DNA of 64,000 nt, taken from contig NZ_CP067113.1 of the NCBI RefSeq assembly GCF_016615955.1, positions 310,001-374,000 of the forward strand. The letters run 5' to 3'. The DNA is from Luteimonas sp. MC1750 (GTDB taxonomy: Bacteria > Pseudomonadota > Gammaproteobacteria > Xanthomonadales > Xanthomonadaceae). Below, piece by piece: positions 62,776 to 64,000 of this stretch (the first letter of the stretch is position 1; each line of letters begins with the position of its first letter). Below the pieces are notes generated by a model that was given only the letters and a program-made list of their open reading frames with translations, did no database searches and had not been told where the DNA came from. A program made the position numbers and the translations under genes.

Positions 62776-63560
62776 GGCAGCACCTCAACATCGCGCGCGA
62801 TGCGCTCTTCGGCGACGGCGCAGGTCCGGCGCCGCAGCAGCCACAGCACGCCGCGCAGGTCGCTGATCCCGACCAGCGCGCGGCCGAGGTTGTCGTACTT
62901 GCTCTGGCCGTGCAGGCGCGGCCGGTGGTTGACCGGCACGCTCAGCGTGCGCCAGCCCGCGCGCTGCATCAGCGCCGGAAGGAAGCGGTGCATGTGGTCG
63001 AACGCGGGCAGGTCGAGGAAGGCCTCGCGCTCGAACAGCTTGATGCCGCAGCCGGTGTCGGGGGTGGCGTCGCCGAGCAGCCGTGCGCGGATGCCGTTGG
63101 CGATGCGCGAGGCCCAGCGCTTGCTGGCGGAATCCTCGCGCTTCACGCGCCAGCCCGCGAACAGCCGCACGTCGGCGCCGGCGCCTTCGCGTGCAAGGAG
63201 CAGCCGCGGCAGGTCGGCGGGATCGTTCTGGCCGTCGCCATCGAGGGTGGCGATCCAGTCGGCGCGCGCGGCCTTGACGCCGTTGCGCAGCGCCGCGCTC
63301 TGGCCGCTGCGGGACCGGTGACGGAGGACGCGCAGCTGCGGACTGGCGGCGGCGCAGGCCGCCAGCACGGAGGCGGTGTCGTCGTCGGAGGCATCGTCGA
63401 CGCAGATGACCTCGTAGCTGGCGACGTCGCGCAGGGCGGCATCGATCTCGTCGAGCAGGCCGGGCAGGCTGCCGGCTTCGTTGCAGGCTGGCACGACCAC
63501 GCTGAGGGCCGGCGCCAGCGGGCGTCGCGGGTGGGGAAGGTTCATGGTCATGGGCTGCAT
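62772..63560 (-). CDS. Family 2 glycosyltransferase (dolichol-phosphate-mannose-synthase-like)
   Basis: A protein of up to 262 residues with a GT2 catalytic domain: LSVVVPACNEAGSLPGLLDEI, VICVDDASDDDT, and the metal-binding TLDGDGQNDP (DxD). GCGIKLFERE and HRPRLHGQSKY are typical of enzymes that put sugars on polyprenyl phosphate. No membrane tail is evident; the coupled LAB_N protein may serve as anchor. The start is uncertain among ATGs at 63560, 63551 and 63545; the first overlaps the eptA stop by 13 bases. Confidence 0.9.
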   Translation of the reverse strand: MQPMTMNLPHPRRPLAPALSVVVPACNEAGSLPGLLDEIDAALRDVASYEVICVDDASDDDTASVLAACAAASPQLRVLRHRSRSGQSAALRNGVKAARADWIATLDGDGQNDPADLPRLLLAREGAGADVRLFAGWRVKREDSASKRWASRIANGIRARLLGDATPDTGCGIKLFEREAFLDLPAFDHMHRFLPALMQRAGWRTLSVPVNHRPRLHGQSKYDNLGRALVGISDLRGVLWLLRRRTCAVAEERIARDVEVLP

Positions 63561-64000
63561 CCCGGGAAGACATCGTGGTCGCGGTCGTAGATCGCGGTGC
63601 GTACGTCGAACAGGCCGAGCACCGGGTGGAAGAGGTCGTCGTGGCTCGCGGGCGTGGCGGCGGTCCCGCGCAGGCAGGCCAGGCTGGTCTGCCGCGCCGC
63701 GGCCATGCCCGGCGACAGCCAGGCCAGCATCGGTACCTTCTTCTGCGTGTCCGGGGCGATCGCCCAGGGCAGGCCGTGCAGGTACAGGCCGTTCTCGCCC
63801 AGGGATTCGCCGTGGTCGGACAGGTAGAGCAGGGCGGTGTCGCGCTCGTCGCGGCGGGCCAGCAGGGTGATCACGTCGGCCAGCAGGTCGTCGGTGGCCA
63901 GCACCGCGTTGTCGTAGCTGTTCACCACCTGCTCGCGGCTGCAGTGGCCGAGGTCGTCGGTGTCGCAGGTGGGCGCGTAGCGGAGCAGGCGCGCCGGCGT
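63548..64000 (-). CDS. eptA: Phosphoethanolamine--lipid A transferase EptA family (N-terminus cut by window edge)
   Basis: The 150 visible C-terminal residues belong to the periplasmic sulfatase-like domain. CDTDDLGHCSREQVVNSYDNAVLATD holds a Cys pair typical of EptA, and YLSDHGESLGENGLYLHGLP contains the Asp-His metal motif. EptA adds phosphoethanolamine to lipid A phosphate and causes polymyxin resistance. It is the upstream gene of a coupled set with a GT2 and a LAB_N protein. The N-terminal membrane domain and catalytic Thr lie beyond the window. Confidence 0.9.
   Translation of the reverse strand, partial: TPARLLRYAPTCDTDDLGHCSREQVVNSYDNAVLATDDLLADVITLLARRDERDTALLYLSDHGESLGENGLYLHGLPWAIAPDTQKKVPMLAWLSPGMAAARQTSLACLRGTAATPASHDDLFHPVLGLFDVRTAIYDRDHDVFPGCSP

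Overview
The window is about 70% GC, gene-dense bacterial chromosome. Protein families and gene order point to a gammaproteobacterium of the Xanthomonadaceae, probably a Lysobacter/Luteimonas-type organism. The clues are a complete F-type ATP synthase operon, aceF followed by a lipoyl-domain-bearing lpdA, a class I nrdAB under a cobalamin riboswitch, a DUF3348/DUF802/OmpA/DUF2894 operon and YajQ. The genus is an inference. I see no tRNA, rRNA, CRISPR array, transposase, integrase or prophage gene.

Layout. 0-9 kb: tesA diverges from a ybbA/ybbP-like ABC transporter. Then come rRNA modification genes (rsmC, rsuA), yajQ with a DUF1415 gene, and a zinc alcohol dehydrogenase with an EamA exporter. 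9-10 kb: a cluster of structured repeats and an OmpW-type porin gene. 10.5-18.5 kb: aceF-lpdA, a secreted multidomain amidase, an outer-membrane barrel and a BCCT osmolyte transporter. 18.8-26 kb: atpIBEFHAGDC with promoter and terminator, and a REP pair between atpG and atpD. 26-26.6 kb: a second structured-repeat cluster. 26.6-30.6 kb: gtrA, a large GT-C-like membrane protein and glmU. 30.7-38.3 kb: one operon encoding an efflux ABC system (HlyD-type adaptor, a 71-residue protein, ATPase, two MacB-type permeases) plus its own NtrC-type response regulator and histidine kinase. It is preceded by an excellent sigma-54 promoter and paired palindromic upstream sites. 38.5-45.6 kb: glmS, then nrdA, nrdB, flavodoxin, thioredoxin and thioesterase on the minus strand behind a cobalamin riboswitch. 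45.7-49.9 kb: a four-gene operon with a MotA/ZorA-like protein carrying a very long cytoplasmic tail and a MotB/ZorB-like OmpA protein. 49.9-51.7 kb: a PQQ-type sugar dehydrogenase lipoprotein with a DUF2231 membrane protein. 51.9-58.5 kb: a cyanophycin operon (iadA, cphB, cphA and a second Mur ligase). 58.6-64 kb: a Pat-type protein acetyltransferase, dinB, and a lipid-A-modification cluster (LAB_N protein, GT2, eptA) cut by the window edge.

How the parts connect. GlmS and GlmU feed UDP-GlcNAc for the envelope, and many other genes here (EptA cluster, amidase, barrels, efflux operon) also serve the envelope. The ribonucleotide reductase operon carries its own candidate electron donors. The cyanophycin operon can make the Asp/Arg polymer, break it to beta-Asp-Arg, and split that dipeptide.

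The best candidates for undescribed biology are the MotAB/ZorAB-like motor operon, the self-regulated sigma-54 efflux operon with its small protein, and two families of hairpin elements whose stems differ between copies but stay self-complementary.
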